Assembly: GCA_024234165.1 (NCBI GenBank)
Contig: JACKOP010000003.1
Location: 248,001 to 312,000, forward strand
Source: Pseudomonadales bacterium
GTDB lineage: Bacteria; Pseudomonadota; Gammaproteobacteria; Pseudomonadales; UBA5518
Direction: 5' to 3'
DNA length: 64,000 nucleotides
A program made the position numbers and the translations under genes. Below are positions 46,092-54,497 of this stretch, piece after piece; positions within the stretch are counted from its first letter, which is position 1; each line of letters starts with the position of its first letter. Under the pieces are notes generated by a model. It ran no database searches and was not told where the DNA came from. It was given only the letters and a program-made list of their open reading frames with translations.

Positions 46092-46201
46092 AGGGTGTGA
46101 TGCCTCGCCTGTTCCGGGGGGCGTTTGCCGCAGGGATGCGGCAATCGAGCCTACAGGGATGTATTCACGGCGTCCCACCGGAGCATGCGAGGCAGCACGC
46201 C
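46092..46201 (-). repeat. Nested-hairpin element, copy G (core and inner arms only)
   Basis: Read on the minus strand, the small hairpin is TACA-TCCC-TGTA and the large one TTGCCGCA-TCCC-TGCGGCAA; both carry compensated base-pair changes relative to other copies. The inner arms GGGTGTGATGCCTCGC and GCGAGGCAGCACGCC pair imperfectly. The outer TGTCGCAAAA ends are not seen. It lies inside the Bat unit, in the 221-base gap between the VWA-TPR gene and batD. Confidence 0.82.
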
Positions 46202-46264
46202 ATACGCAGCGCCTGGGAGCATTTCCGGTACGGTGCCCGGGTGATGGTCGTTCGAGGGTGGCGC

Positions 46265-47923
46265 TCACGGCGGCTCTGCCTTGGCGTCACGTTCGACCTG
46301 CCGTATTTCCTGCGCAAAGCGCCGCTTCAGGAAGCCGGCCGGACTGAGCTGGATGCGATCGAGCCACAGGCGCGTGATCTCCGCCTCCCCGAGCACACGA
46401 CGCCGCACCGGCTTGCGCCCTTTGCGCTTCTCCCCGGCCGGGTCCGGGGCGTCCGCGTCGCCCTCGTCGTCGAGCGCTTCGTCGGCGTCTTCATCATCGG
46501 GTATCAGCGCCGCGACCAGCGCCCGGTTGCCGAGCGCCTCGGCCCATGCCGGACGCGCGGCCAGCGCCTGGTCGTACGCGGCAACGGCCTCCGCATAACG
46601 CTGCAGATGCGCCAGCGCATTGCCGAGGTTGTAGCGGCCTTCGGGTGTGGGCGCCGTCGCGAAGGCATCCGCGGCAGCAGCGAAGTCGCCAGCCCGGTAC
46701 AGCGCGATGCCGCGCCACAGCGGATCGGCGAACGCATCCGCCGCGGCGCCGAAGTGCCGGTGCTCGAAATGCCAGCGCCCCTGCTGGTCGCGGCTCAGCC
46801 AGAGGTCGGTGAAACCGTGCGGCGTACGCGGGCCGGGCTCCGCAGCCCACGTGGGAGCGCCCCGCCAGCCCGCAGCGAGCAGCAGGCACAGCACGAGCGC
46901 GTGGTTCCAGCGCAGCGTCCAGCCCGGACGGAACGAGAGCAGCAGCAGCGCTGCAGCCGGCAGCACCAGCCAGAACCCCTCGTCGCGCCAGCGCACCCCG
47001 GGGTCTGCCGCCAGCGCTTCGCGCATATGGCGCTGGATGCGTGCCTCCAGCGCGTCGAGGTCACGGTCGTCGGCGGTGGCCGAAGCCAGCCACAGCCCAC
47101 CGGCAGCGGCCGCCTCGAGCCCGGCACGCCCCAGCCCGACCAGCAGCGGCGTGCCGTCCGCGGCGCCGAGGTAGCTGCCGTCGGCCTGACGCAGCGGCGC
47201 CGGTTCATCGCCGCCGAAGGCGAGCAGCAGGGGTTCGCTGCGCGTGTGCCGGGCGAAGGACACGAAATCGCGCGCCTCGGCGACGTCGAAACCGTCGGTA
47301 AGGAACAGGATGCTGCCCGGGGTGGGTTCGCGCTCGAGCATGCGCGCGGCGAGTGCGAGCGCGTCGGCGATCGCCTTCGGCGCCCCTGCTCCGGCAGCGG
47401 GCAGCAGCCCGGTGCTCAGATCCGGCACGTAGGCGAGCAGCAGCGCCGGATCGTCTCCGAGTGGGAGCACCCGGTGGGCGCTGCTGCCGAACACCAGCAG
47501 CGCGGTGCGCGCCCCGTGCCGGCGCTCGAGCAGCGAGCGCAGCTTCAGCTTCGCGCGCTCCAGGCGCGTCGGTGACACGTCGACGGCGTCCATCGACGGC
47601 GACAGGTCGAGCGCCACCACCAGCGGTGCGCGGTCTTCCAGCAGCGGCATCGGCTCGCGCTGCCAGCTCGGTCCGGCCAGCCCGCTGCAGCCGAGCGCGA
47701 TCGCGAGCAGCAGGCTGTGGATCGGCCGCAGCCCGCGGCGTCTGCCGCCGCCGACGGTGAGTGCTGCGAGCAGGTGCGGGTCGATGCGCGCGCGCCACGC
47801 CGCCAGCCGACGCGTGCCCTCGTGCCAGGTGGCGAGCCAGAGCAGCGGCAGCAGCGGCGCCAGCCCCCACAGCGCCCAGGGTCGCAGGAAGTGGAAGTCG
47901 GCCGGCAGCCAGGCGCCGTTCAT
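46265..47923 (-). CDS. VWA and TPR fusion protein (BatB-BatC-like)
   Basis: The 552-residue protein has N-terminal hydrophobic segments (LWGLAPLLPLLWLATW), a VWA domain with the metal site DLSPS (VVALDLSPSMDAVDVSP), a membrane segment near the middle (FWLVLPAAALLLLSF) and C-terminal TPR repeats (YNLGNALAHLQRYAEAVAAYDQALAARP). It combines BatB and BatC in one chain. GGGAGG precedes the ATG, which overlaps the previous stop by 4 bases. Confidence 0.88.
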   Translation of the reverse strand: MNGAWLPADFHFLRPWALWGLAPLLPLLWLATWHEGTRRLAAWRARIDPHLLAALTVGGGRRRGLRPIHSLLLAIALGCSGLAGPSWQREPMPLLEDRAPLVVALDLSPSMDAVDVSPTRLERAKLKLRSLLERRHGARTALLVFGSSAHRVLPLGDDPALLLAYVPDLSTGLLPAAGAGAPKAIADALALAARMLEREPTPGSILFLTDGFDVAEARDFVSFARHTRSEPLLLAFGGDEPAPLRQADGSYLGAADGTPLLVGLGRAGLEAAAAGGLWLASATADDRDLDALEARIQRHMREALAADPGVRWRDEGFWLVLPAAALLLLSFRPGWTLRWNHALVLCLLLAAGWRGAPTWAAEPGPRTPHGFTDLWLSRDQQGRWHFEHRHFGAAADAFADPLWRGIALYRAGDFAAAADAFATAPTPEGRYNLGNALAHLQRYAEAVAAYDQALAARPAWAEALGNRALVAALIPDDEDADEALDDEGDADAPDPAGEKRKGRKPVRRRVLGEAEITRLWLDRIQLSPAGFLKRRFAQEIRQVERDAKAEPP

Positions 47924-48984
47924 GGTGCCTCCCGTACAGGCGGCGCCGACCGGCGCTCCACCCGATTGCGCAACACGGCGACGAGCGCGCCGAACAGCTG
48001 CCAGCCGAGCAGCAGGCCGAGCGCGGCGGCCAGCGGCCACGGGTAGAGCGGTCGTTGCGGACGCCACGACAGCGTCGCGAAGTTCTGCTGCTCCAGTGCG
48101 TCCAGCGCGCGGTACACCGCCTCCAGGCTGCGGCGGTCTTCGGCGCGGTACGCCCGCCCGCCGCTGAGGCGGGCGATCTCCGCCAGCGTGTCCAGATCGA
48201 CCCGGTCCTCGCCGACCGCCTGTGGATCGCCGATCGCGATGGTGTGCACACCGATGCCCGCGCGCGCGGCGAAGCCGGCCGCCTTCAGCGGCGGCACCCG
48301 GCTGCCGGTGTCGACGCCGTCGGACAGCAGGATCGCGACCCTGGCGGGCGCCGTGCTGCCCTCGAACATGCGGATCGCGAGCCCGAGTGCATCACCGATC
48401 ATGGTGCGGCCACCGGCCATGCCGGGTTCGGCCTGTGCGAGCAGCTCGCGCACGGTATCGTGTTCCAGCGTGAACGGTGCCTGCACATAGGGTTCCTGGC
48501 CGAAGAACAGCAGCCCGATGCGATCACCGCTGCGCCGCGCGATGAACTCGTCGAGCACCTCGCGCACCGCCGCCATGCGGCTGGCTGGCTGGCCCTGTCG
48601 GTCCACGTAATCGCGCGCGCGCATCGACGGCGAGATGTCCACCGCCAGCAGCAGGTCGCGCGCCGGCTGGATGCGCGTCAGCGGTGGCTCGACCCGCACC
48701 GGGCGCGCCAGCGCCAGCAACAGCAGACACCATGCCAGCGTCAGCACGACCGTCTGCGCGATGCCCGCAGGCACCACCACGGCGCCGGGCCCGGCCGAGC
48801 GTCCGCTTCCCTGTACGGCGAGGTCGAAGAACGCGATGCGCAGCGCCGGGCGACGCTGCCGATACGCCGGCAGCCGGTGGAACAGCAGAGGCAGCGGCAG
48901 CGCGAGCAGCACCCACGGCGACAGCCATTCGATCTGTGCCAGCAGCGCGCGTGGGTCGAGCGTGTGGAAGTCGAACCCGTTCAT
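47920..48984 (-). CDS. BatA-like VWA membrane protein
   Basis: The 354-residue protein has two N-terminal membrane segments (SPWVLLALPLPLLF and VVLTLAWCLLLLALA), a VWA domain with DISPS in LLLAVDISPSMRARDYV, and a C-terminal membrane segment (PWPLAAALGLLLGWQLFGALVAVL). This is the BatA topology. It is coupled on both sides by ATGA overlaps. Confidence 0.9.
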   Translation of the reverse strand: MNGFDFHTLDPRALLAQIEWLSPWVLLALPLPLLFHRLPAYRQRRPALRIAFFDLAVQGSGRSAGPGAVVVPAGIAQTVVLTLAWCLLLLALARPVRVEPPLTRIQPARDLLLAVDISPSMRARDYVDRQGQPASRMAAVREVLDEFIARRSGDRIGLLFFGQEPYVQAPFTLEHDTVRELLAQAEPGMAGGRTMIGDALGLAIRMFEGSTAPARVAILLSDGVDTGSRVPPLKAAGFAARAGIGVHTIAIGDPQAVGEDRVDLDTLAEIARLSGGRAYRAEDRRSLEAVYRALDALEQQNFATLSWRPQRPLYPWPLAAALGLLLGWQLFGALVAVLRNRVERRSAPPVREAP

Positions 48985-49508
48985 CGGCGCTGCGCCCGAG
49001 GTGCGCCGCTGCGGTGAGCGAGGATCCACTGGCGCGAAGCCGCGATCAGCGCGGCGCGTTGCTCCGCATCGCAGCGGCAGCTTGCACGGTAAGCGGCGTC
49101 GAACAGCAGCGCGCAGAGCGGATCGGCAAAACCCGGTGCACCGCTGGTGCAGAGGAACGCACGCCACGCCTCACCGTGGAGCGTGGCCACGGCGTCGCGC
49201 GGGAACGCGACCAGCGCGGTGCGCTTCAGCAGCGCGGAGAGTTCGGCGATCGCGGGCGGCGCATCGAGTGCCGCCGCCAGGTGCTCGAGCTGCACCAGTG
49301 CTTCGCGCCGGTAGCGGTCGTGGCGGTAGCGCTGCCACCGACGCCAGCCAAGCCACGCCAGTGCGCCGAGCAGCGCGACCGCCAGCAGGACCCAGCCCGG
49401 CCCCTGCGGCGGCAGCCACGGCATGGGTGGCGGCAGCGCCAGATCCTGCAGCCCGGCCAGCGGGTCGACGGCAGGGCCGGCGATCGCCGGTCCGGTCTCA
49501 GCGGGCAT
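48981..49508 (-). CDS. DUF4381-domain protein
   Basis: The 175-residue protein has a proline-rich N-terminus (LALPPPMPWLPPQGPG), one membrane segment (WVLLAVALLGALAWLGW) and a helical cytoplasmic part, the DUF4381 layout. These proteins occur only in MoxR-DUF58-VWA clusters and are of unknown function. The start at 49508 overlaps the end of the DUF58 gene by 11 bases. Confidence 0.85.
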   Translation of the reverse strand: MPAETGPAIAGPAVDPLAGLQDLALPPPMPWLPPQGPGWVLLAVALLGALAWLGWRRWQRYRHDRYRREALVQLEHLAAALDAPPAIAELSALLKRTALVAFPRDAVATLHGEAWRAFLCTSGAPGFADPLCALLFDAAYRASCRCDAEQRAALIAASRQWILAHRSGAPRAQRR

Positions 49509-50493
49509 GGACCTGCATTCCGGGATCGACGGCGAGCGCGCGTTGCAGTTGTGTGGCAACGTCTGCGTCGGTGACGAGCGCGAGCATCGGCACGCCCAGC
49601 TCGTCACGCCAGCGCTCGATGCGGTGGCGGTGGGTCGCGGCGATCGCGGCCAGGCGTTCGCGTTCGGCGGTGTCCCCGGCGCGCAGCGCGAGCTGCAGTG
49701 CCCCGTTGCTGACCACGTACTGGCCGTGTTCGGGCCATGATTGCGCGCCACGATCCCACACCGGCAGCGCGAGCAGTTCGTGGTGGCGCGCGAGCCGTGC
49801 GATCAGCGCATCGCTCGGCGTGCCGGCGCCGTCGAAGTCCGACAGCAGTACGATCAGATGGCCGGGTGACAGGCCCTGCAGCAGTCGGCCGAGTACCTGG
49901 TCGAGCATCGCGGGCAGCGGTGGCCGTGCCGATTCGGCGTGCAAGGCCTGGTTGCAGCGCGCGATCTCGCCGAGCACGCGCAGCCATCCGGTGCGCCCGC
50001 GGTGCGGGGTGAAGAAGCGTGCGTCGTGGTCGTCGAAGACCAGCGCCCCGACGCGATCGCCGCCGCGGCGCAGTGACCAGCCGAGCAGCGCTGTCGCTTC
50101 GGCCGCGACCACCGATTTCATCGCGCAGCGGGTAGCGAAGAACATGTTCTGGCGCTGGTCGACCACCAGCACCACCGGGCGGTCGCGCTCTTCGGCGTGG
50201 ACCCTGATGTGCGGCTGCCCGGTGCGCGCGCTGACGCGCCAGTCGATGGCGCGCACGTCGTCGCCCGGCAGGTAGTGGCGCATCTCGAGGAAATCGAGGC
50301 CGCGTCCGCGCATGCGCGAACCGTGACGTCCGCTCAGCAGGCTGTGCAGCGGGCGGTGTGGCGCTGCGGCGCTCATCAGGTGGCGATGCTCGAGTGCCAC
50401 CAGCTCGGCCAGTTCCACGTGGACACCGCGCAGCCCGGTGCCGTCCTTGCCGTGCGCAACGGTGGCGGGTGTCGTGGAGCGCCTGCGGAGCAT
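49498..50493 (-). CDS. DUF58-domain protein
   Basis: The 331-residue cytoplasmic protein carries the DUF58 signature DFLEMRHYLPGDDVRAIDWRVSARTG followed by VVLVVDQRQNMFF, a VWA-like fold. It is the usual third member of MoxR clusters. The ATG at 50493 is 5 bases after the MoxR stop. Confidence 0.92.
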   Translation of the reverse strand: MLRRRSTTPATVAHGKDGTGLRGVHVELAELVALEHRHLMSAAAPHRPLHSLLSGRHGSRMRGRGLDFLEMRHYLPGDDVRAIDWRVSARTGQPHIRVHAEERDRPVVLVVDQRQNMFFATRCAMKSVVAAEATALLGWSLRRGGDRVGALVFDDHDARFFTPHRGRTGWLRVLGEIARCNQALHAESARPPLPAMLDQVLGRLLQGLSPGHLIVLLSDFDGAGTPSDALIARLARHHELLALPVWDRGAQSWPEHGQYVVSNGALQLALRAGDTAERERLAAIAATHRHRIERWRDELGVPMLALVTDADVATQLQRALAVDPGMQVHAR

Positions 50494-50498
50494 CGGGT

Positions 50499-51476
50499 TC
50501 AGGCGACGGCGACCCGCTGCAGCAGCGTGCCGATGACCCGATCGGCGTCGACGCCGCCCGCGTGGGCTTCGTAGCTGAGGATCACGCGGTGGCGCAGGCA
50601 ATCGAGCGCCACCGCGCGCACATCGTCCGGGCTCACGTGATCGCGGCCCATCAGCCAGGCGCGCGCACGTGCCACCCGGTCCAGCGCGATCGCGCCGCGC
50701 GGGCTGGATCCGACCTGCAGCCAGCCGGCGAGGTCGTCGCCGTAGGCGCCGGGGTGGCGCGAGGCGTGGATCAGGTCGACCAGGTAGCGATCGATCGCCG
50801 GTGCCACATGGATGGCGTGCACCATGCGCCGCGCCGCGAACACGACCTCCGCCGGCAGCGGTGCCGGCCCGCGCGCCGTGGCGTGCGTGCCGTCCGGGTT
50901 TTCCTCGCTGCGCACCAGGCGCAGCATCGCCGTCTCGGCGTCGGTATCGGGGTAGCCGACGCGCAGCTTCATCAGGAAACGGTCCATCTGCGCTTCCGGC
51001 AGCGGGTAGGTACCTTCCTGCTCGATCGGATTCTGTGTGGCCAGCACCATGAACAGCGGCGGCAGCGCGTGGGTGGTGCCGGCCACAGTGACCTGGCGCT
51101 CCTCCATCGCCTCGAGCAGTGCCGCCTGTACCTTGGCCGGTGCGCGGTTGATCTCGTCTGCCAGCACCAGGTCGGCGAAGACCGGGCCGGGAACGAAGCG
51201 GAACTCGTCGCGTTCGCCTTCGTGGTGGTAGATCTCGCTGCCGGTGATGTCGGCCGGCAGCAGGTCCGGCGTGAACTGGATGCGCGAAAGCCGTGCCGAC
51301 AGGTGGTTCGCGAGGCTGCGCACGGCGCGCGTCTTCGCCAGCCCCGGCAACCCCTCGACCAGCAGGTGCCCGTTCGCCAGCAGGCCCAGGATCAGCCGCT
51401 CGACCAGCGCCGGCTGGCCGAGCACCTCGCGGTTCAGACGCTGCTGCAGTTCGAGGATGGCGCTGCGCGGGTCCAT
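50499..51476 (-). CDS. MoxR-family AAA+ ATPase
   Basis: The 325-residue ATPase has Walker A GLPGLAKT, Walker B VFADLVLADEINRAPAKVQAALLEAMEE and the sensor VLATQNPIEQEGTYPLPEAQMDRF, diagnostic of the MoxR family. MoxR proteins act as chaperones for metal-containing or secreted protein complexes together with VWA partners. Its start is 3 bases after the sulfatase stop, so the sulfatase is in the same operon. Confidence 0.95.
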   Translation of the reverse strand: MDPRSAILELQQRLNREVLGQPALVERLILGLLANGHLLVEGLPGLAKTRAVRSLANHLSARLSRIQFTPDLLPADITGSEIYHHEGERDEFRFVPGPVFADLVLADEINRAPAKVQAALLEAMEERQVTVAGTTHALPPLFMVLATQNPIEQEGTYPLPEAQMDRFLMKLRVGYPDTDAETAMLRLVRSEENPDGTHATARGPAPLPAEVVFAARRMVHAIHVAPAIDRYLVDLIHASRHPGAYGDDLAGWLQVGSSPRGAIALDRVARARAWLMGRDHVSPDDVRAVALDCLRHRVILSYEAHAGGVDADRVIGTLLQRVAVA

Positions 51477-51479
51477 CGT

Positions 51480-52976
51480 TCAGTCGGTTTCGATCATCAG
51501 GCTGCTCCCGCGCTGGCGCGGCGGGAATTCTCTCAGGCTCAGCATGTGCTGGCCGATCACGTCGCGGAACAGGCCGCCGACCCAGGCCTTTTCCATCGCC
51601 ATGCGGTTGCTGCGCTCACCGTCCTGCTTCTCGAAGGGGTCCATGCGCAGGTTGAACAGCAGCGCCGACGGCCGGTTCCAGTCGAAGAAGCCTTCGCGGG
51701 TCTTGAAGTGACCCTTCCACGGGCCGACGCGCACGCCGGTCAGCTCGCGCTCGTTGTAATAGATGAAGGAGTTGCGCGCCGAAGGCGCCTTGCCGCGCCA
51801 GTGGTCGAGGTTGTTCACGCCGTCCAGGTGAACCTTGCGGCCCGCCTTCATTTCCTCGACGACGTTCGGATCCCCGGCGGCCGCAACCAGCGTGGGCAGG
51901 ATGTCGAGGTGACTCTGGATGCCGTTCGACACCGAGCCCGGCCTGATCTGGCCGGGCCAGCGGACCAGCATCGGTACGCGCACCCCGCCTTCCCAGGTGG
52001 TGGCCTTCTCGCCACGGAACGGTGTGGCGCCGGCGTCGGGCCACCAGGCGACCATCGCGCCGTTGTCGGTGGTGAAGATCACGATAGTGTCGTCGGCGAG
52101 GCGGTTGTCGTCGAGCCATTTCAGGATGCGGCCCACGTTCTGGTCCAGCTCCATCATGCCGCTGCCGTAGACGTCGTAGTCCGACGAATACGGCTGCGCC
52201 AGGTAGCGGCTCGCGGGCTTCAGGTGGGTGTAGATGTGCATCCGGGTGGTGTTCAGCCAGACGAAGAACGGCTTGCCGGACTGGCTCGTGCGCTGCATGA
52301 AATCGAAGGCGGCGTCGGTGAACTCGTCGTCGACGGTCTCCATGCGCTGTCGCGTCAGCGGTCCGGTGTCCTCGATCTTCTGTTTGCCGACCTTGCCGAA
52401 ACGTGCATCGACGGTCGCGTCGTCCTCGCTGCTCGCGGTCGCGCGCAGCACGCCACGCGGGCGGTAACGCTGGTCGAAGCCGGGCGTCTTCGGCCAGTCG
52501 CGCTGCTCCGGCTCCTCTTCGGCGTTCATGTGGTAGAGGTTGCCGTAGAACTCGTCGAAACCGTGTACCGTCGGCAGAAACTCGTTGCGATCGCCGAGGT
52601 GGTTCTTGCCGAACTGGCCGGTACGGTAGCCGAGCGGCTTCAGCACTTCGGCGAGCGTGGGATCCTTTTCGCTCAGGCCGATGGGGTCGCCCGGCTGTCC
52701 CACCGTCGTGAGCCCGGTACGGATCGGCATCTGGCCGGTGATGAACGCGGCGCGCCCGGCGGTGCAGCTCGGTTCCCCGTAGTGGTCGGTGAACAGCATG
52801 CCTTCACGCGCGATGCGGTCGATGTTCGGCGTAGGCACCATCATGCCGTGGCTGTACGCGCCCACGTTCCAGTAGCCGATGTCGTCGGCCATGATGACCA
52901 GGATGTTCGGCCTGTCGGCGGCCTGTGCGCCAAGCGCAAGCCACAGCAGCGCCCAGAGAAAATGCCGGGTACGCAT
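51480..52976 (-). CDS. Secreted arylsulfatase-type sulfatase
   Basis: The 498-residue protein has a signal peptide (FLWALLWLALGAQAA) and the alkaline-phosphatase-fold sulfatase pattern: NILVIMADDIG, then SCTAGRAAFITG. Cys71 in C-T-A-G-R would be converted to formylglycine; the family motif is C/S-x-P/A-x-R. TTDNGA supplies further metal ligands. AAGGA precedes the ATG. Its substrate is unknown and no maturase gene is in the window. It is the first gene of the Bat unit. Confidence 0.9.
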   Translation of the reverse strand: MRTRHFLWALLWLALGAQAADRPNILVIMADDIGYWNVGAYSHGMMVPTPNIDRIAREGMLFTDHYGEPSCTAGRAAFITGQMPIRTGLTTVGQPGDPIGLSEKDPTLAEVLKPLGYRTGQFGKNHLGDRNEFLPTVHGFDEFYGNLYHMNAEEEPEQRDWPKTPGFDQRYRPRGVLRATASSEDDATVDARFGKVGKQKIEDTGPLTRQRMETVDDEFTDAAFDFMQRTSQSGKPFFVWLNTTRMHIYTHLKPASRYLAQPYSSDYDVYGSGMMELDQNVGRILKWLDDNRLADDTIVIFTTDNGAMVAWWPDAGATPFRGEKATTWEGGVRVPMLVRWPGQIRPGSVSNGIQSHLDILPTLVAAAGDPNVVEEMKAGRKVHLDGVNNLDHWRGKAPSARNSFIYYNERELTGVRVGPWKGHFKTREGFFDWNRPSALLFNLRMDPFEKQDGERSNRMAMEKAWVGGLFRDVIGQHMLSLREFPPRQRGSSLMIETD

Positions 52977-53039
52977 CGCGTGAGTCCTTGTCGGTCCTTG
53001 GGGGGTGGCGGCATCATAACGCCGGCGCGCGTTCCGCGT

Positions 53040-54434
53040 TCAGCGCACTGGTGCGAACATCGCGAGGATCGCCGCGGTGACGCTGCCGTAGTCACCGTCG
53101 AAGTGATGGTCTCCGGCAAGCTCCATGACCCGCGCCCCCGCGTGTGGTTGCAGCGAAGGACACAGTGATTCGTTGGCCTCGTCGGCGCCGTAGACGCAGA
53201 GCAGCGCCATGCCGGAGATCTTCTGCAGTTCGGGTGCGAGCGGGTACGGCGCGGCCGTGGCGTGGCTGCCGAGCCAGTCGCTGATATGGAACTGGAAGTC
53301 CGCCGCCTGGCCGGGGCTCAGCAACACCAGCCCCGCGATCGCTCTGCGCACGTCCGGTGGCGTGCGGCTGACCATGAACGGCAACACCTCGGCACCGCGC
53401 GAGAAGCCGATCAGCAGCACACGCGGCTCGTTCCACGCCCGCAGATAGTGGCGCAGCGCCCGCGTGAGGTCGGCACCGACCTGCTCCGGCGTCTTGGCTT
53501 CCCAGAAGTAACGCAGCGAATTCCAGCCCAGTACCGCGATGCCGTGCGTGCCCAGGTCCTCGGCGATGTCCTTGTCGATGTTTGCCCAGCCGCCGTCACC
53601 CGAAATGACCACCGCAAACCACGGGGTCTTGCCGCTGTGCGGCTGTGGCAGCTCGATCAGCGGCAGATCGGGTGCTGCCTCGGGTAGCGCCTGGCGTTGC
53701 TGCAGCCGGTCGAGCGCGGCGAGGACTGCGGCCGGTGCGCTGTCGGCGACGCTGGCCCAGGGTGCCGAGAGTTCGAGCGTTGCGGGCAGCGCCAGCGGTG
53801 CCTGTGCCGAACGCCAGCCGAGCCGTTTTGCACTCGCGCCGCAGGGTGGTGCTGGCAGGCCGAGCGGCGTTGCAGTGCCTGCGCTCACGCCGGCCGCGAA
53901 CAGGCCGCTGCGGCTGGTCGCGAGCAGCAGGCGCACGAAGCTCGCACCGCGGCCAATGCCGATCAGTGCGGCGGCGCTGAAGCGCGCGAAGTGCAGCTCC
54001 TGCTGCACCTGCTGTGCGTAGACGTCGAACAGGGTCGGGGCGTCGAAGCAGTCGGGGCCGGTCTGCGCCAGGTAGGTGTCGAGGTCGACGATCGCGGTGC
54101 TGCGTCCGCTCGCGTCGAGTGCAGTGGCGATCGCCCCGGCCTGCGCCAGGCTCGTGTGATCCGCGAGCAGCAGCACCAGTCCGTCCCGTCCGCCGGGATA
54201 CAGTCTGGTGGTTCCGAGTCCGTCGAAGTCGAAGGCCTGCACTGCCGTTGCGGCACCCGCCGCCGGTAGCGCACACAGCGCGAGCAGTGCGCACAGTGCC
54301 AGCCACACGCCACGCAGCCCCGTCTCTGGTCGATCGCTTCGGGCGGTCCGGGCGCTTCGGGCGCTTCGGGCGATCCGGGCGGTCCGGGCGGTCCGTGTCG
54401 GGGCCAATGCGGCAGTGGGACGCCGTGAATACAT
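53040..54434 (-). CDS. acvB: AcvB/VirJ-type aminoacyl-phosphatidylglycerol hydrolase
   Basis: AcvB is a periplasmic serine hydrolase that deacylates lysyl-phosphatidylglycerol in Agrobacterium and Rhizobium. The catalytic features of the C-terminal VirJ domain are seen: VISGDGGWANIDKDI (oxyanion region), GFSRGAEVLPF (G-x-S-x-G nucleophile) and the His in GDHHFDGDY. A signal segment GVWLALCALLALCALPAAGA starts at about residue 43. The start is uncertain: ATG 54434 lies inside repeat copy H and yields an odd TAR-rich N-terminus, while GTG 54308 begins right at the hydrophobic segment. It lies downstream of the mprF-like gene, the known lpiA-acvB order. Confidence 0.85.
   Translation of the reverse strand: MYSRRPTAALAPTRTARTARIARSARSARTARSDRPETGLRGVWLALCALLALCALPAAGAATAVQAFDFDGLGTTRLYPGGRDGLVLLLADHTSLAQAGAIATALDASGRSTAIVDLDTYLAQTGPDCFDAPTLFDVYAQQVQQELHFARFSAAALIGIGRGASFVRLLLATSRSGLFAAGVSAGTATPLGLPAPPCGASAKRLGWRSAQAPLALPATLELSAPWASVADSAPAAVLAALDRLQQRQALPEAAPDLPLIELPQPHSGKTPWFAVVISGDGGWANIDKDIAEDLGTHGIAVLGWNSLRYFWEAKTPEQVGADLTRALRHYLRAWNEPRVLLIGFSRGAEVLPFMVSRTPPDVRRAIAGLVLLSPGQAADFQFHISDWLGSHATAAPYPLAPELQKISGMALLCVYGADEANESLCPSLQPHAGARVMELAGDHHFDGDYGSVTAAILAMFAPVR
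54340..54395 (+). repeat. 9-bp minisatellite, about six units
   Basis: CGGGCGGTC and CGGGCGCTT alternate in about six 9-base units just before the acvB signal-peptide codons. If translated in the acvB frame it gives repeated Thr-Ala-Arg and Ser-Ala-Arg triplets. Confidence 0.75.
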
Positions 54435-54497
54435 CCCTGTAGGCTCGAGTGCCGCATCCCTGCGGCACACGCCCCCTGACGCATTGGCCCCGACGCG
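54394..54497 (+). repeat. Nested-hairpin element, copy H (divergent arms)
   Basis: The inner arms CGTGTCGGGGCCAATGCG (54394-54411) and CGCATTGGCCCCGACGCG (54480-54497) pair over 18 positions with one mismatch. Their sequence is unrelated to the arms of the other copies. The core carries TACA-TCCC-TGTA and GTGCCGCA-TCCC-TGCGGCAC. No outer ends are visible. Confidence 0.85.
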
